Positions 10,899 through 21,380 of a stretch of 64,000 nt of DNA are shown piece by piece; the first letter of the stretch is position 1; each line of letters begins with the position of its first letter. The position numbers and the translations under genes are program-made. The stretch is from assembly GCA_034509735.1 (NCBI GenBank), contig JACGWO010000004.1:18519395-18583394 (forward strand), given 5' to 3'. The stretch comes from Sesamum alatum. Its lineage: Eukaryota; Streptophyta; Magnoliopsida; Lamiales; Pedaliaceae. Below the pieces are notes generated by a model. The model was not told where the DNA came from. It saw nothing but the letters and a program-made list of their open reading frames with translations, and ran no database searches.

Positions 10899-11716
10899 AT
10901 GTCTAAGAATCCACCAAACACATCACTAAGAGGCTTATTAAAAGGGAACCAATTACACGAATTGACTGCGAAATCTTAAGATGGTCTTAGATTTCCAGAA
11001 CCTTAACTCACATACCGGAATGAGGACGTTCCTCAGCCCTTGTCGGAGGAGTCGACAACTAAGGTAACGCTTGGCGTTCAAAAGTTGAAGGATGACCACC
11101 GGCAAGTAAGATATAATGATGTTGGCTCAAACTATGCTTCGTTTGCATCATGTCTATATGGTCTTGGACCAGCATGTGGGGTAAAATGCAACGAAGGCAT
11201 GTTTGGAGCTAAGATGACGGAAGGGATGTCGGTACAAAGAACATGGAGTGATGATGCAATCCCTAGTGGAGAAGCTCAAAAGACCTCCACGTCAGTCTTG
11301 AAAAGGAGACGTACATTGACATGATCCTTCAGTCTCTTCCTCCCTCCTACGAACCATTAATTATCAAACATGAATGAGCTTAGAAAAGATCTTCATAGGT
11401 TGGTAATTATGTTGGTCTAGTACGAAGCAACGATTGCAAAATCTGTGCCGTCGGTACTAGTAGGAGAGGCTTCAACCTCCATAGCGAAAGGCAAAGATGC
11501 CAGACGCCAAAAGAGGAAGAAGGGTAAGGTAACATCAACTATTAAAGCACTTCAAGTGTTGTTCCTTTACAACACAAGGTGGAGGTAAAGGAAAGAGCAA
11601 AAAGGTTCAAGCAGTCAAGTTCATAGATTTCTAAGAACGTAAGCATTCACTGTCGTAAATAGGGCCATTGGAAAGGGGAGCATCCTAAACCTCTCTCTAA
11701 TGTAGGTAAAATTTGA
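10899..11716 (+). pseudogene. Copia gag of element A
   Basis: Begins ATGTCTAAGAATCC, matching the better preserved start in element C at 49362. Capsid-like pieces are visible (KLKDDHRQVRY, FGAKMTEGMSVQ near 11190-11240, LQSLPPSYEP near 11327-11350). A nucleocapsid zinc knuckle follows at about 11642-11690, with CRK, a stop, then GHWKGEHP; its last Cys is replaced by His and a stop lies inside it. A lysine-rich linker (RRQKRKKGK near 11500) precedes it. The gene ends at TGA 11714-11716. Multiple frameshifts make it dead. Gag would form the virus-like particle. Confidence 0.72.
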
Positions 11717-14026
11717 TATTGAGTATTGACATGATCACTTTTTGGTATTTGATACCATTCCGATCACTAATCTGCGGGTGGTTTGCAGAAAGTGAATAAG
11801 GACTTAAAAGCCAAGAACAGTTCTACGATTCAACAATGGCAAGGTCCATTGATGAAAAGGACTAGAGACTTGTTAGGCCTATAATCGTGATCATGTTAGG
11901 ATAATATAGGAATTACGTAACCTAGCATGATCAAAAGTATGTCTCTTTGTTGGACAAAGGTTTTATTACATACATATTTGATCAAACAAAATTATTGAAT
12001 ATTGATTCATGTTTTCTAGTGTTGGTACGTAAATTCCTAAAAATACCATCCATAAAAGGTTTATGGATACTCAAAATTCAAAATTATCTAAATGGATTAA
12101 TCAAGACCAACTTACAGATTTGGCATCTAGAACAGCTAGGACGTTTCTTCATATTAAAAGATAAGTAAATTTGAAAGTTCGATGAATCTAGAAATAGATG
12201 ATTCGAGTCGACTAAATTTACAAGTCTTTTATGAAGAAGAAAGTTGGAAAGCTCTTTGTTGGACAAAGTAGGCTTGCCAAATAGTCTATTGGAAGGGAGC
12301 CAATAAGACAACTGTAGGTTACTAATACATAAGACCATAAGAGGGTTCAAAAGTCTAAAGGTCCCATAGGAGGTTTGGGAATTAGACTTAAGGAGGTGAA
12401 CCATAAAATGGTTGCAAAATTAAACCTGTTTCGATAGGATCGAAAAGGCCGTGTATTTAGTGGGAGCTCTTGAGCATCCAAGTTGAGAATGGAATTCTCA
12501 ATGAAACGTTTCCTGTAAAGGCCAAGTATGACGGTCTCTGATAAAGGGAACGATCGAATCTCGTTAGACGAAGATCGATCGAAGTTTCGCCCAATTACCT
12601 TAGCCCGTGTAGACGTAGACTCAAAATTGCCAACGTAAGGAATGTGGCACTTTGCTAGGAGTCACGCACAAGGAGCCATGGTTTGGCAAGCCTGTGTCCC
12701 GACAAAGTCCTTGAGCATGTAGAAGGATCCTACATACGTCAAGGGACTAGTGGGAGACAAATTAGACTCGGTGTCTGGTTTGTGTAGGTTTACGACAGAA
12801 TAATGCTAAACGTTGCTTAAAACCGCATTTCTTAAATTGATCATATTCCAAGTCCCCTTAAGAACGAACCCGAATATCGTAAGAGGTACGAGTGATCGGG
12901 ATATGTTCGGTCAAATTTGGATAGTAATCCAAATGACCTGCGGAACGTGATGTTGGACATCGTAGTAGGATTTATGGAAAGGAGCCATAGAATCCACTAG
13001 GAAATTCAAACAAGGTTTGAAATACCGCATAACTGGAATATTCGTTTTGACGAGCTCAATACGGAGCATGACTCGGTCTTAAACGACGTAGGTGATCAGT
13101 GGGAGTTGAAATGGTGTTCCACGTGTTTAAGTGTGTAATGTCTTGATCCATGGATGAATTGAAGACATTAGGAATCACTAAAACACAACTGTAACTCACG
13201 AAAATTCTCCATGACATTTTAAGGGTTCCCACATACATATCATGAATTGAGTTTTTCAAAGATTCAGTCAGAGATAGACTGATGAGAAAACTCAAACATG
13301 TGGAGGGACAAGTTGTTCGAGACTCAGTCATGGTAAGACTGATGAGAAAACTTGGATACTATGCATAAAGCATCAAGCCATTCAAGACTTAGTCACGGTG
13401 GACTAATGAGAAAGTTTGGATGTTGAGTATCCCCTATGTCTTAACCCTAGGCAAACATATGATATGTTTACTCAGTGCATAGGAACCGATGTTGAGAGTG
13501 CTTCTAGCATGGCTCAACATAAATCGGTAATGCACTGAGGGGTTGAAGACAGCAATCAAGAACGATCCTTAGTACCTGAATAAGGACTAAAGATGTGTTC
13601 ATGATGCACCGTCTGTTGAGAGTTGTTTTGGAAGGCTAAATCGATACTAGCTTTCAGAGCATAAGTGAAAACCAGTTAGTCTCAAAGGTATGCACAGTCA
13701 GGCCCAATGACGAGTGCATTGAATAGTGGTCACTGATGAAGACTGCGTCCAGAGGATGGACGTGGCGCCTAGCACGACCAAGCCATGTTCGCCTATATGG
13801 CAGGCAACTTGGCTACGGGAGTATTGGCACGAGATCTCATCACAAGATCCACGAAAATATTCTTAGACAACCACCATCTCTAAGAGGCAATGGTGGATAG
13901 AGGTAACACGGTTAGACCGTATTGCTTCGCAAGGAAATATAAGCGGACTCACAATACCTTATTCGGTATCGTAGATTACTCATACTCAGAGGATTCTGAA
14001 CAAAGTGGGTAATTGACTTATTGGTC
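11717..14026 (+). pseudogene. Decayed copia pol of element A
   Basis: Only fragments of pol can be read. Near 11740-11870 there is protease-like sequence after gag (a degenerate GAT ACC codon pair where DTG should start). Near 12115-12135 is the WHLE/WHS-type GAG-pre-integrase motif. Near 13540-13600 a piece reads LKTAIKNDP, resembling the end of copia RT/RNase H. Near 13830-13870 is TRSHHKIHENIL, resembling the copia RNase H tail. I find no YVDD or intact integrase triad. At 2.3 kb it is much shorter than a complete copia pol. The matching segments of element C carry similar decay, so the family may spread using another element's enzymes. Confidence 0.6.
13255..13425. repeat. Tandem motif array in element A pol
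   Basis: Three units of GACTCAGTCATGGTAGACTG followed by ATGAGAAAG, starting at about 13261, 13321 and 13386 (spacing 60 and 65). The same three-unit array occurs in element C at 57919-58080. Its conservation in two otherwise decayed copies shows it was in their common source. Confidence 0.82.
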
Positions 14027-14036
14027 AAGTGGGAGA
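14027..14036 (+). other. Polypurine tract of element A
   Basis: AAGTGGGAGA followed by TTGTTAGAATAGG, directly before the 3' LTR. Element C has the mutated equivalent AAGTAGGAAA before 58765. Confidence 0.82.
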
Positions 14037-14037
14037 T

Positions 14038-14826
14038 TGTTAGAATAGGTGACCAGAAAGTCAATGGTATTGGCTATTTTGAGAACCATTCGTCAATCTG
14101 TGAACGAGTAATATTATGTTAATAAATGTAGTAAGGATTCATAGGCATGAGTTTGTTGTACTTACTCCTTGCATCGTTACGATGTCACAACAAACGCCCA
14201 CAGGCTGAAATAATATTTTGGAAAATTGGAACTGCGCTTGGAGGTAGGTTCATGAAATCAGTTTCGCCGAATCAGTCTGAAATACTCCAAGTCAAAGGAA
14301 TCTCGAGACAGGGCATTGAGAATCCATTTGAGACTTGCACTAAGCATCTGCAGTCGTGTTTCATCGACGGGTGACGAGGATCGTCTAAGCAGTGTTAGTG
14401 GGTCGGCCTGCTGGGGAGCGACCGACTGAGGTGACTCGCGAGAATCGTCATATAGAAGCTACTCGGGCTTGGTCGGTATGACTCGTATTCCCGGTTCCGA
14501 TAGTACGGGATTAGTCCTCGGACTTGAGGGTCACGGCAGTCCCCTACATAACTAAGGTTGTATCTTGGATCTGGTGAAATTTGACCGATTATATTACATG
14601 GTCATCATAAGCCTCGTCCAGTGCAGTCGGAGTATGTAAGAACGGTGTATTCCAAGATAGGATCTGTCCCCTGTCAAGGGATATGACAGCAAGATCTCCT
14701 ATGCGCTCGGAGATGGTTTAGACTCACAAAGTCTATGGCCATAGCACTTGATGTAGTGGGAAAGGATTTCCTACGTTGAGTTAAACCTATCTCGAGCATT
14801 ATGCATAGTTGCCTAGTCAACGATGG
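14038..14826 (+). repeat. 3' LTR of element A, truncated
   Basis: Begins TGTTAGAATAGGTGACC and follows the 5' LTR nearly base for base, then stops after GTCAACGATGG at 14826. The missing 1.45 kb, together with the adjoining part of element E, was removed by one deletion. Confidence 0.92.
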
Positions 14827-15350
14827 TAACGCAATTTCTCCTAGTGGTTCCACGACGCTCCCATTGAATCTGATCAAGGGGGTTTTCACTTCTGTCAACA
14901 TGTTAGCTTCAATCCCTGTTTGCGAGAATGCCCTGAGGAAAAGAATGTTTGTCGCGCTTCCACTATCCACCAATACTTTTTTTACCCAGAAGGTGGAGAC
15001 TATAGCGTAAATCACCAAAGCATTATTATGTGGGGGTATTCCTTTTTCTAAGTCTTTTGAGCTAAGGCGATTTCCCCTCTTGGTACCCCCATGTGGGCTC
15101 CTTTGTCATACGTTGTTAACTCCCTGTGTGGAGGTGGCAGCTCTTATCAATGCATTTTTGGCTCTAGCCAAGTCTCCTCCAGCTGGACCTCCTGTGACAA
15201 CTCCTATTTTTCCTACCATTGGGAGGTTATCCTTTCCTTTTCCCTTCTTTTGGAGCTTTCTGCATTTTCAAAACTTGCATCAGGCCTTTTTGGGGCGGGG
15301 GTCAATTTTTGCTGTTGGGAGTCGTTTCCCACATTCTTTTAGGTATCCCA
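14827..15350 (-). pseudogene. Gypsy protease of element E
   Basis: On the minus strand the order is GGPAGGDLARAKNALIRAA, then PPHNNALVIYAIVSTFWVKK, then the active-site motif VLVDSGSATNILF (about 14940-14980), then LIRFNGSVVEPLGEIALPSL. DSG in place of DTG is normal for plant gypsy aspartic proteases. The enzyme would cleave Gag-Pol. The reading frame changes once upstream of the active site. The gene is cut at 14827 by the deletion that also removed the whole reverse transcriptase. Confidence 0.85.
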
Positions 15351-16267
15351 TTTGTATAAACTTTTCAATTTCAAATTTTAGGTGATAGCAATCCTCCGTG
15401 TTGTGTCCATGATCTTTGTGAAATCGACAGTACTTGTCAGATTTAAGCCTTTACGGGTTATGTTTTATTTTACAGGGCCATTGAACTATTCCCTATTGTT
15501 CTGTGATGGTTACGATTTGTGCTCTCCGCATTTTAAGGGGGTGTATCGCGTGAATCCTATCGGGGGCATGTGCCTTTGTGCCTCTCCCATTCCTTCTCTC
15601 CGTGGGTCTTTATTTCTCCCTCCTGGCCTTTCCCTTTACTGCTCGACTGTGTTTTTGGTCTCATCGCCTCTTCGATGCGAATGTATTTTTCGGCTCTCTT
15701 CAAGAGTTCATCAAGGGTTGTTGAGGGGTTTCGTGCGATTAATTCTCTTCCTTTTTGCAAACCTTGCTGAAAAATGCTTCACAACAACTCATGATTTATA
15801 TGAGGCACTTCTAATACTGCTTCTGAAAACCATTACATGTATTCCCTCAAAATTTCCTGCTCTAGTTGTACTATCGTGAAAACATAGGAAGCTATTTTGG
15901 ATATTTCTTATTAATGGAAACGTGATGTAGGAATCGTTGTGACAACTGTTCGAAATTCTTGATTATGTGTGTGGATAGTTGGTTGAACCATGCCATCGCT
16001 TTCCCAGCTAGCGTGGTATTGAAGTTTTTATAATAACCAACATCGCTTAAATCTAGCAAATCGACTTTAGCTAGGAATTTTTCCAAGTGATCTTCGGGAT
16101 CACCCGTGTCGTCCTATTCGGCCATGTTAGGGATTCGTATACCCTGAGGTAGTGCTTCAGGCAAGATTTGCATCGAGAATGGGCTCCTTCTTGTCGGGGC
16201 ACAACTAGTAGTAGAGGGTTGTGTGCAGCAGTTTGAAGACGAGAAATGTTCTCCCTCTGGCTGTTGG
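15350..16267 (-). pseudogene. Gypsy gag of element E, capsid and zinc knuckle
   Basis: Minus-strand pieces in order: FLAKVDLLDLSDVGYYKNF, AWFNQLSTHIIKNFEQL, RELIARNPSTTLDELLKRAE with KYIRIEEAM, and a nucleocapsid knuckle [15 protein letters not shown] (about 15390-15435). The knuckle is the C-x2-H-x4-H-x4-C form usual in Tat-type Gag. Element D carries the same domains at 60729-61490. Several frame changes separate the pieces. The N-terminal part is beyond the insertion at 16268. Confidence 0.88.
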
Positions 16268-17492
16268 TTACTGATTCTAAAACTGTAGCAGTCGTGGAAC
16301 CAGGTCGAATCCCTAAGGAACTATAAATTAATTTCTCAGCCTAGTCGTGGTAACCAAAGGGGGGGGGGGGGTGAGATGAGAATTAACTACTAATACATAT
16401 AAACTAAATAGAAAGAAAGAATAAATAACTACGAAGAGATCAAGAGAGAGAAATTCCAATTCTAGGGAGTGTATCACCCAATCGTTATGTCTATCATAGG
16501 TCACAGATGATTGATTTCACAACCAAGCATTCAACTTTAGAATCTATTAGGATAGTCGTAATAAATTCCCGTTCTCCTATTGTAAGGGATTCGACTCAAG
16601 CATCTAAATCCAAACTTATCATATCTAGTTTGGGCACGATAGCGTTCCATATCAAATCAATAATAGCATTTGCATCAATAAAAACAGTTGAACCTAGATC
16701 AAACAATTGAGATAGTTGCAATTATTTAACCTAGTGTTCTCGTTCCAACAAATAAATCATGCAAAGCACATAATAAATTTGCTTGCTACTCATACCAGTC
16801 ATTCATGACAATTACGGATCACTGAACTCATGGATAACAATAGAACAATTAACACTGAATCGAATTGTTACATCTATCAATAATAATCATTCCATAAACA
16901 GTAAATCAAGACGAGAAATACTCGGCGAAATCAGATAAGATCAAAACCTCAAACATAACAATTGGGTTCAACGTTTCCCTCGACTCAGAATAAAATTAGC
17001 TACACATCATGTGTGTTGGAAAATCCAAAATCCTATAGTAAAACATAGAATAAAAGAAAAGAGAAGGGGAGAGATGATCTAAACTAAGAGGGTGATCAAA
17101 TATGAAATTCGATACTGATCTTCAGCCTTAAGAGCCCTTTTTATAGCTCCAAAAACATGCTCCTCTTGCCTTTCAACTAGCAGTTTGAAAAAAAAAAAAA
17201 AAAAACAAATCGCAGTCAATATCTTTCCAAATCTTCTTCTTTCTCGCGTAGACTGACTCGAGCATTCGTTAAGGCGTGATCACGCCTTAACGGTTTCTCA
17301 ATTCCATTTTTGTCTTCTCTTGCCTTAATCACTTTCCAACTTCATTTGAGGCTTTTTGACTCTATTTTCTTCACAAGCTTGTCATAACAACTCCTACGTT
17401 CAAAAGATGGATTATTCAAAGATATATGCAATAAAATCCTTCCAAAATACTCAAAATAAACATGCATAGGAGCGTTAAATTATGTCTTATCA
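16268..17492 (-). mobile_element. Solo-LTR-like insertion in E gag
   Basis: A 1225-bp non-coding insertion flanked by GTTGG at 16263-16267 and 17493-17497. Read on the minus strand it starts TGATAAGACATAAT, carries a TATA box (CTATAAAAAGGG, near 17138-17150) and is about the length of an LTR. The other end reads GAATCAGTAA rather than ending in CA, so it is not a canonical LTR terminus. It holds an A-run (17189-17206) and an 11-G run (near 16361). Family unknown; a solo LTR in minus orientation is the best guess. Confidence 0.6.
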
Positions 17493-18063
17493 GTTGGCAG
17501 GGACTCCTTGGAGGCGAGAAATGTTCTCCCTCTGACTATTAGTGGTAACTCCTTCTCGAGCTTCATCTCGAGTTCCTCTTTCTCTGACTTTTCTCCTTCC
17601 TCGGTGGACGACAAGAGGAGAGGCTTGACTGCTTCCTCCCTCTTCATCCACAAACATGTCTTGAGGGTGATTCTCCTTCGACTCGTTATCCTCAGGGGGC
17701 GAGGGTGTACCTCAGCCTCGGCGAGGGGAACTGAGAGAGAAGGATTTTTTTGACGATTAGTTATAAATTGGAAAATAACTCTGTCTGTTGCTCTAGTGGA
17801 TGCATCTTCAATCACCCGTTAGGGAGCTTCTTGCGTCATTTGAACCATGGGAGGTTCAGGTGCTGGAGGGTGCAGACCATTTGTTTCAATTTCTACTTCA
17901 TCCTATTCCCGCCTCTCATCTTGAAGAGGGTTCAGGTTCATATCTTCTTATGGGGGAAATTTCCTTTGTTGCTATGGTGCCCCCTTGTCTCATTTCTTCA
18001 TTCATTCCAAGATCTCGAGCTTTTGATTGGGTTTGCATTCTCAATATCGGGATTTGTTTCTTC
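17493..18063 (-). pseudogene. Gypsy gag of element E, N-terminal region
   Basis: The minus strand reads MIEDASTRATDRVIFQFITN and then an acidic/lysine-rich stretch (EEGEKSEKEELEMKLEKELP). The same DASTRAT block occurs in element D near 43412, so D and E belong to related families although their LTRs differ. The region between the primer site and this block reads poorly, with stops. The insertion at 17492 truncates it. Confidence 0.7.
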
Positions 18064-18081
18064 CCACATACGACGCCAATT
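18064..18081 (-). other. Primer binding site of element E
   Basis: On the minus strand AATTGGCGTCGTATGTGGGA follows the LTR end TCTCA. It is a diverged form of the TTGGCGCCGTCTRTGGG site seen in elements D (42688) and G (22200-22217). Confidence 0.75.
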
Positions 18082-18564
18082 TGAGATTGCTCAAATAGAA
18101 ATCAAATATTGCTCAAATCTAAATCGAATAAGATTAAATAAGATATTAATAAAGAAATCAGGTACAATCCTCGATGCGTTACAATAATATCACTACTCAA
18201 TGTAACCTCTCTTTTCCAACCTCCTCAATGAGAAATGGGAGCTTGTATATATACTAGTGATCTAAATAAGGTAAGTCGATAAAATTTACGACATTGACCT
18301 CAGCTTCTTCCTGAATTACTATTTATGGAAACATCGTGGGGGGTTAAAAATGTAATCTCTCATAACCTTCATAATAACTCCTATTCCTTGAATTTCTCCT
18401 TCATCCCTGGATTATGTTTACATTCCATGATCTTTTCATTTTTTTCTTTAGTACTCCTTGTGTCTCGCTTCCTTCCTTCTCTTCTTCCTTCATTTCTTCT
18501 TTTCTTATTATGAGAAGTAAAATCTCATTAAATAGAGGTTTGACCTCAATTTCTTTCCATATCA
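18082..18564 (-). repeat. 5' LTR of element E
   Basis: 483 bases. In plus orientation it runs TGAGATTGC to CCATATCA. It carries a TATATATA promoter box at 18246-18253, conserved at 48-55 in the other LTR. The outer flank is CCTAC (18565-18569); its partner lies outside the window, so the target duplication cannot be tested. Confidence 0.9.
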
Positions 18565-19400
18565 CCTACCTAAGTTGTGTTACAAAAAAAATTAGTGACT
18601 AATCTTATGGGACTAAAAGAACATTTAGCCCAAAATATGTTTGTTCTTCTAGAAAAAACTTATAATTGAAACTGACTCCTGATTCATACTCAATTTAACA
18701 TGCACAGTGGAGTGGGCCGGCCTAAGATCAAGATGAACTAACCCAAAAAAGTCAGGCCTAGGACTGACCTAGTATTGTTCATGGTCAATTTGGGGGTGGT
18801 TCAGGGCTTTTGAATGGGCACCAATTGTGTCCATTTTTTAACCTTAGCCCAAACCATAGATCAACCCAGTTTAGGCACGAACCAGGCTTGGACCAGACTT
18901 AGTTGTGCATGTTTTATTTTTTCTTTTATGAAATTGAGGTGTTCTTTTGAATAGTTACTTAAATTTATAGTTGTCTTTTAAAATCAATAAATAATAAATT
19001 AAATCATACAAAATTAATAACTAGAAAAAAATAGTTAGACTGTATAATGAACTTAAAAAATAATTAGACTCTTACAATAATAAATCTTGATAACAAGTTC
19101 AAAAAGGTCTTAAAATAAACTTTAAAATAAATAAATAAAGAGTATTAATGAATTAATGTACTAAAAGTTTAGAAATATAACAACAAAGCTAAAAAAATTT
19201 CAAAGTTTCAAAAGTATAAAAAAATCTAGTAGAATAGTCAACCTATAAGAATAAAATAAAACTTATATGCATTAAAAGGAAAAAATATGGTACAACAAGC
19301 TCGACCCAAGCCCCGTCCAAGACCATCTGGTTCTGGGCCCATTCTAGCCCAACCCATTGTTCAACTTGATACTCCATTGCTTTGACAACAACTAGGGCCC
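18565..19400. other. AT-rich spacer, nothing recognised
   Basis: Mostly A/T. An unusual stretch near 18715-18915 and 19300-19370 is rich in GGGCC/GCCCA words (AGCCCAACCCA type), which I associate loosely with plant repeats but cannot name. No reading frame of note. Confidence 0.4.
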
Positions 19401-19684
19401 CCTCAACAAAACTTTACTAAATCTTCGTCAAGATTACCAGACGATCTTAACTAGATTCCAAGAAGTCTACCTACTATTTTGCTGTAGGGAAGCCACCAAA
19501 TTATGCTGCGGACATTTTGGCAAAAACGGGAGGATTGGATCACACTTAGGAAGGCTATGGTAGTTGTCAGATTTTTTTATCGAAATTTATTGCAAGCAAT
19601 CCAGTATCTACTTCTATCATATGCATTAGCGCTTGTTGTAATAAATTTTGTAACAAAACTATTCGGTTTGTATAAATAATATAA
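19401..19684 (+). pseudogene. LINE RNase H tail (fragment)
   Basis: Around 19485-19545 the plus strand gives CREAT in one frame and NYAADILAKTGG in the next. This matches the end of the RNase H domain of plant L1-type LINEs, where a REAN..AD.LAK motif is usual. A hydrophobic, Leu-rich tail follows, then a T/A-rich end. One frameshift lies inside the motif. It is too short to classify further and may include flanking sequence. Confidence 0.42.
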
Positions 19685-19949
19685 TGATGTAGAAATGGTT
19701 TTTAGTAAAGAGAATAATCGGGAAAAATGCCCTCGACACAATTGCACCCCAAGTTTTAGTGAGAGAATTTTCGTTTGAGTTGTCAAATCAGTGAATAGTA
19801 ACCTTTTATTAAAAAATAATATATCTTGTATTTATAGTGATTTGGTTATTTTATGGTGAGATATGGTGCATATATTTACCATCTGGTCTACATAGGAAAA
19901 TTACTCTTATACCCTTGTAAATAAATTATAATTACTATTATATACATCA
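19685..19949 (-). repeat. Left LTR of element G
   Basis: 265 bases, TGATGTAGAAATGG to TATACATCA. It matches the right LTR except for about 20 extra bases (CCCTTGTAAATAAATTATAA region) and scattered changes. Confidence 0.9.
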
Positions 19950-20204
19950 TATAACTCCCCACTCTCAAACAGAATACTTCGCAAGAAATAGTAATCCGGA
20001 TGAGAGTAAGAATTCTTTACAAGAAAAAAATTGAAGTGTTGAATGCATGTGGAGGGTGGGTGGGAATCCATTAATTGTTCACGAATAAGTTACTAGAAAA
20101 CGTGTGAGTCGTTCGAAAATAAAAAAAAAAACATGGGGAGCATTTAGTACCCCTTAAGTAGAATAATTATTTAAATTAATATTGAAGATATTTTTGACCG
20201 AAGA

Positions 20205-20530
20205 CAAGTGGTGCAAAGCCCAAGTCGAGAGACCTGGGCATGGGCGTGCAAAGCCCAGCTCGAGGGCACTCGAGCTGGTGACACGCCAAGGTGCCTCGAG
20301 CTCGCGTTAGGCAGTCTACCCAGCGCCCGAGCTCGAGGCAGCTCGGGCGGCTATGCCTTGAGCTGCAGCTCGAGGCTGCCCGCCTGAGTGCCTCAAGCTC
20401 GAACCGCCCCGAGCTGGCCAGCTCGAGGCACTCGGGCTCGAGGCAGCCTCGAGCCGGGCAGTCCATGCCTCGAGGTGGGCCAGCTCGAGGTGGCTCCAGC
20501 ACTTGGAGGTGCGCCCGGGTCTGATGTCAC
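20205..20530. other. GC-rich CTCGAG-word block inside G
   Basis: About 320 bases packed with GCTCGAG, CTCGGGC and GAGCTCG words in both orientations, so it can fold on itself. Open frames on both strands are a by-product of low stop-codon density. Element E's antisense gene has a similar but shorter CCTCGACC-rich patch near 775-860. Confidence 0.6.
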
Positions 20531-20569
20531 GAGGCCAAGTCGAGGCACAACCAAAGGGGAAGGATATTG

Positions 20570-20640
20570 CATCTGCTAGGAATTGAACCCATGTCAAAAG
20601 GATTGAAGTAAGCGACCTCAACCACTCCATCATCCCATGC
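20570..20640 (-). other. tRNA-like pol III promoter remnant (possible SINE head)
   Basis: On the minus strand there is an A-box-like GATGGAGTGGTTGAGGT, then, about 30 bases on, a B-box GGTTCAATTCC. This spacing is typical of tRNA-derived SINE heads. No acceptor stem or complete cloverleaf is evident, so it is not a functional tRNA gene. The adjoining CTCGAG-rich block may be its body. Confidence 0.4.
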
Positions 20641-21380
20641 TTTTTGTTCTTTTTTACTCTTACTTTCTACTAGTAGAGGTTACTCTCTTTTATGTGTTTT
20701 TTCTCTCTCTCTTTTTTTTTTTTTTTTTAGTTTCACCTCTTATCCGCCCTAACGAGAATGTGTTTGACCTATGCTCTTTCCGTAGGGCGCTAATTATCGA
20801 GGTGACACTCCTCTAGGAGGATGAGGTCTCCTCCTCGACACAACACTCCTACAGGAGGAGCGGGTGCTTAACCTCCGCCTCCAAGAGGAGGGCGTGTTTG
20901 GCCTTCGGTTTCCCTTAAGGCTCTCCTCGAGATGACACTTCTAGGAAAATGAGGAGGGATTCGACCCCCCTTCCCTTGAGGGCGCTTCTCTTTGGGACGA
21001 CACATTTCAGGAGGGGGAGGCCTCTTTCTCGAGATGACACTCCTCTTGGAGGATGAGGAGGAGGTGGATCCTTCTCGTGATAGAGCCCCCCAAGACCTTA
21101 GGGAAGACGGGGGAGCGTAGTTATTATTTATTTAGTACTATTTCGGATAACTTTCTCCGACTCGTATGGTTGGATATTTTGGCGTGTAATTCGGCAAGAC
21201 TTAGTACTTGGGATGACTTCTTCCGACTCTTATGGTCGGATATTTTGGCCTGTAATTCGGCACTATTTAGCTCTTATGAATGTAGTTATCATTATTGTGT
21301 TTTCATTATCTTTACCTAAGTTGTTTCAAGGGATGCTTTTGCTCATGTCCGGAGTTGATCTCTTACCAACTTCTAGGAGG

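Larger units (their letters stand above)
6433..14826 (+). mobile_element. Copia element 'A' with truncated 3' LTR
   Basis: Full 5' LTR (6433-8674), initiator-Met primer site, long untranslated leader, gag, decayed pol, polypurine tract, and the first 789 bases of the 3' LTR. The 3' LTR stops at 14826 inside CGATGG, where the 5' copy continues at 7226, and gypsy E protease follows at once. Left target flank is GTATT (6428-6432); the right duplication is gone. The order of domains and primer site indicate Ty1-copia. It inserted into E between RNase H and upstream pol. Confidence 0.88.
1..18564 (-). mobile_element. Nested Tat-type Ty3-gypsy element 'E' (left end outside window)
   Basis: Read on the minus strand, the order is 5' LTR (18082-18564), primer site, gag, protease, a gap where reverse transcriptase should be, the RNase H tail, integrase, a plus-strand antisense gene, polypurine tract, then the 3' LTR, which leaves the window at base 1. 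The two LTR copies share the same order and the same inner ends (TGATA at the start, TCTCA at the end). Known biology: the Tat lineage of gypsy elements carries extra genes, including antisense ones, between integrase and the 3' LTR. The element is broken by three insertions (1445-3671, 6433-14826, 16268-17492) and many stops, so it is a fossil. Lineage assignment is inference from the antisense gene and the Gag and protease motifs. Confidence 0.85.

Noticed and set aside
15382..15879. 165-residue plus-strand frame
   Set aside because: It is the complement of E gag and its zinc knuckle, which have clear family motifs on the minus strand.
17750..18187. 145-residue plus-strand frame
   Set aside because: Opposite strand of E gag N-terminus, primer site and LTR; no motif.
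20176..20633. Overlapping long frames in the CTCGAG-rich block
   Set aside because: Low-complexity composition opens frames on both strands; no recognisable domain.
20570..20640. Functional tRNA gene
   Set aside because: A and B boxes are present but there is no acceptor stem or complete cloverleaf that I can pair.
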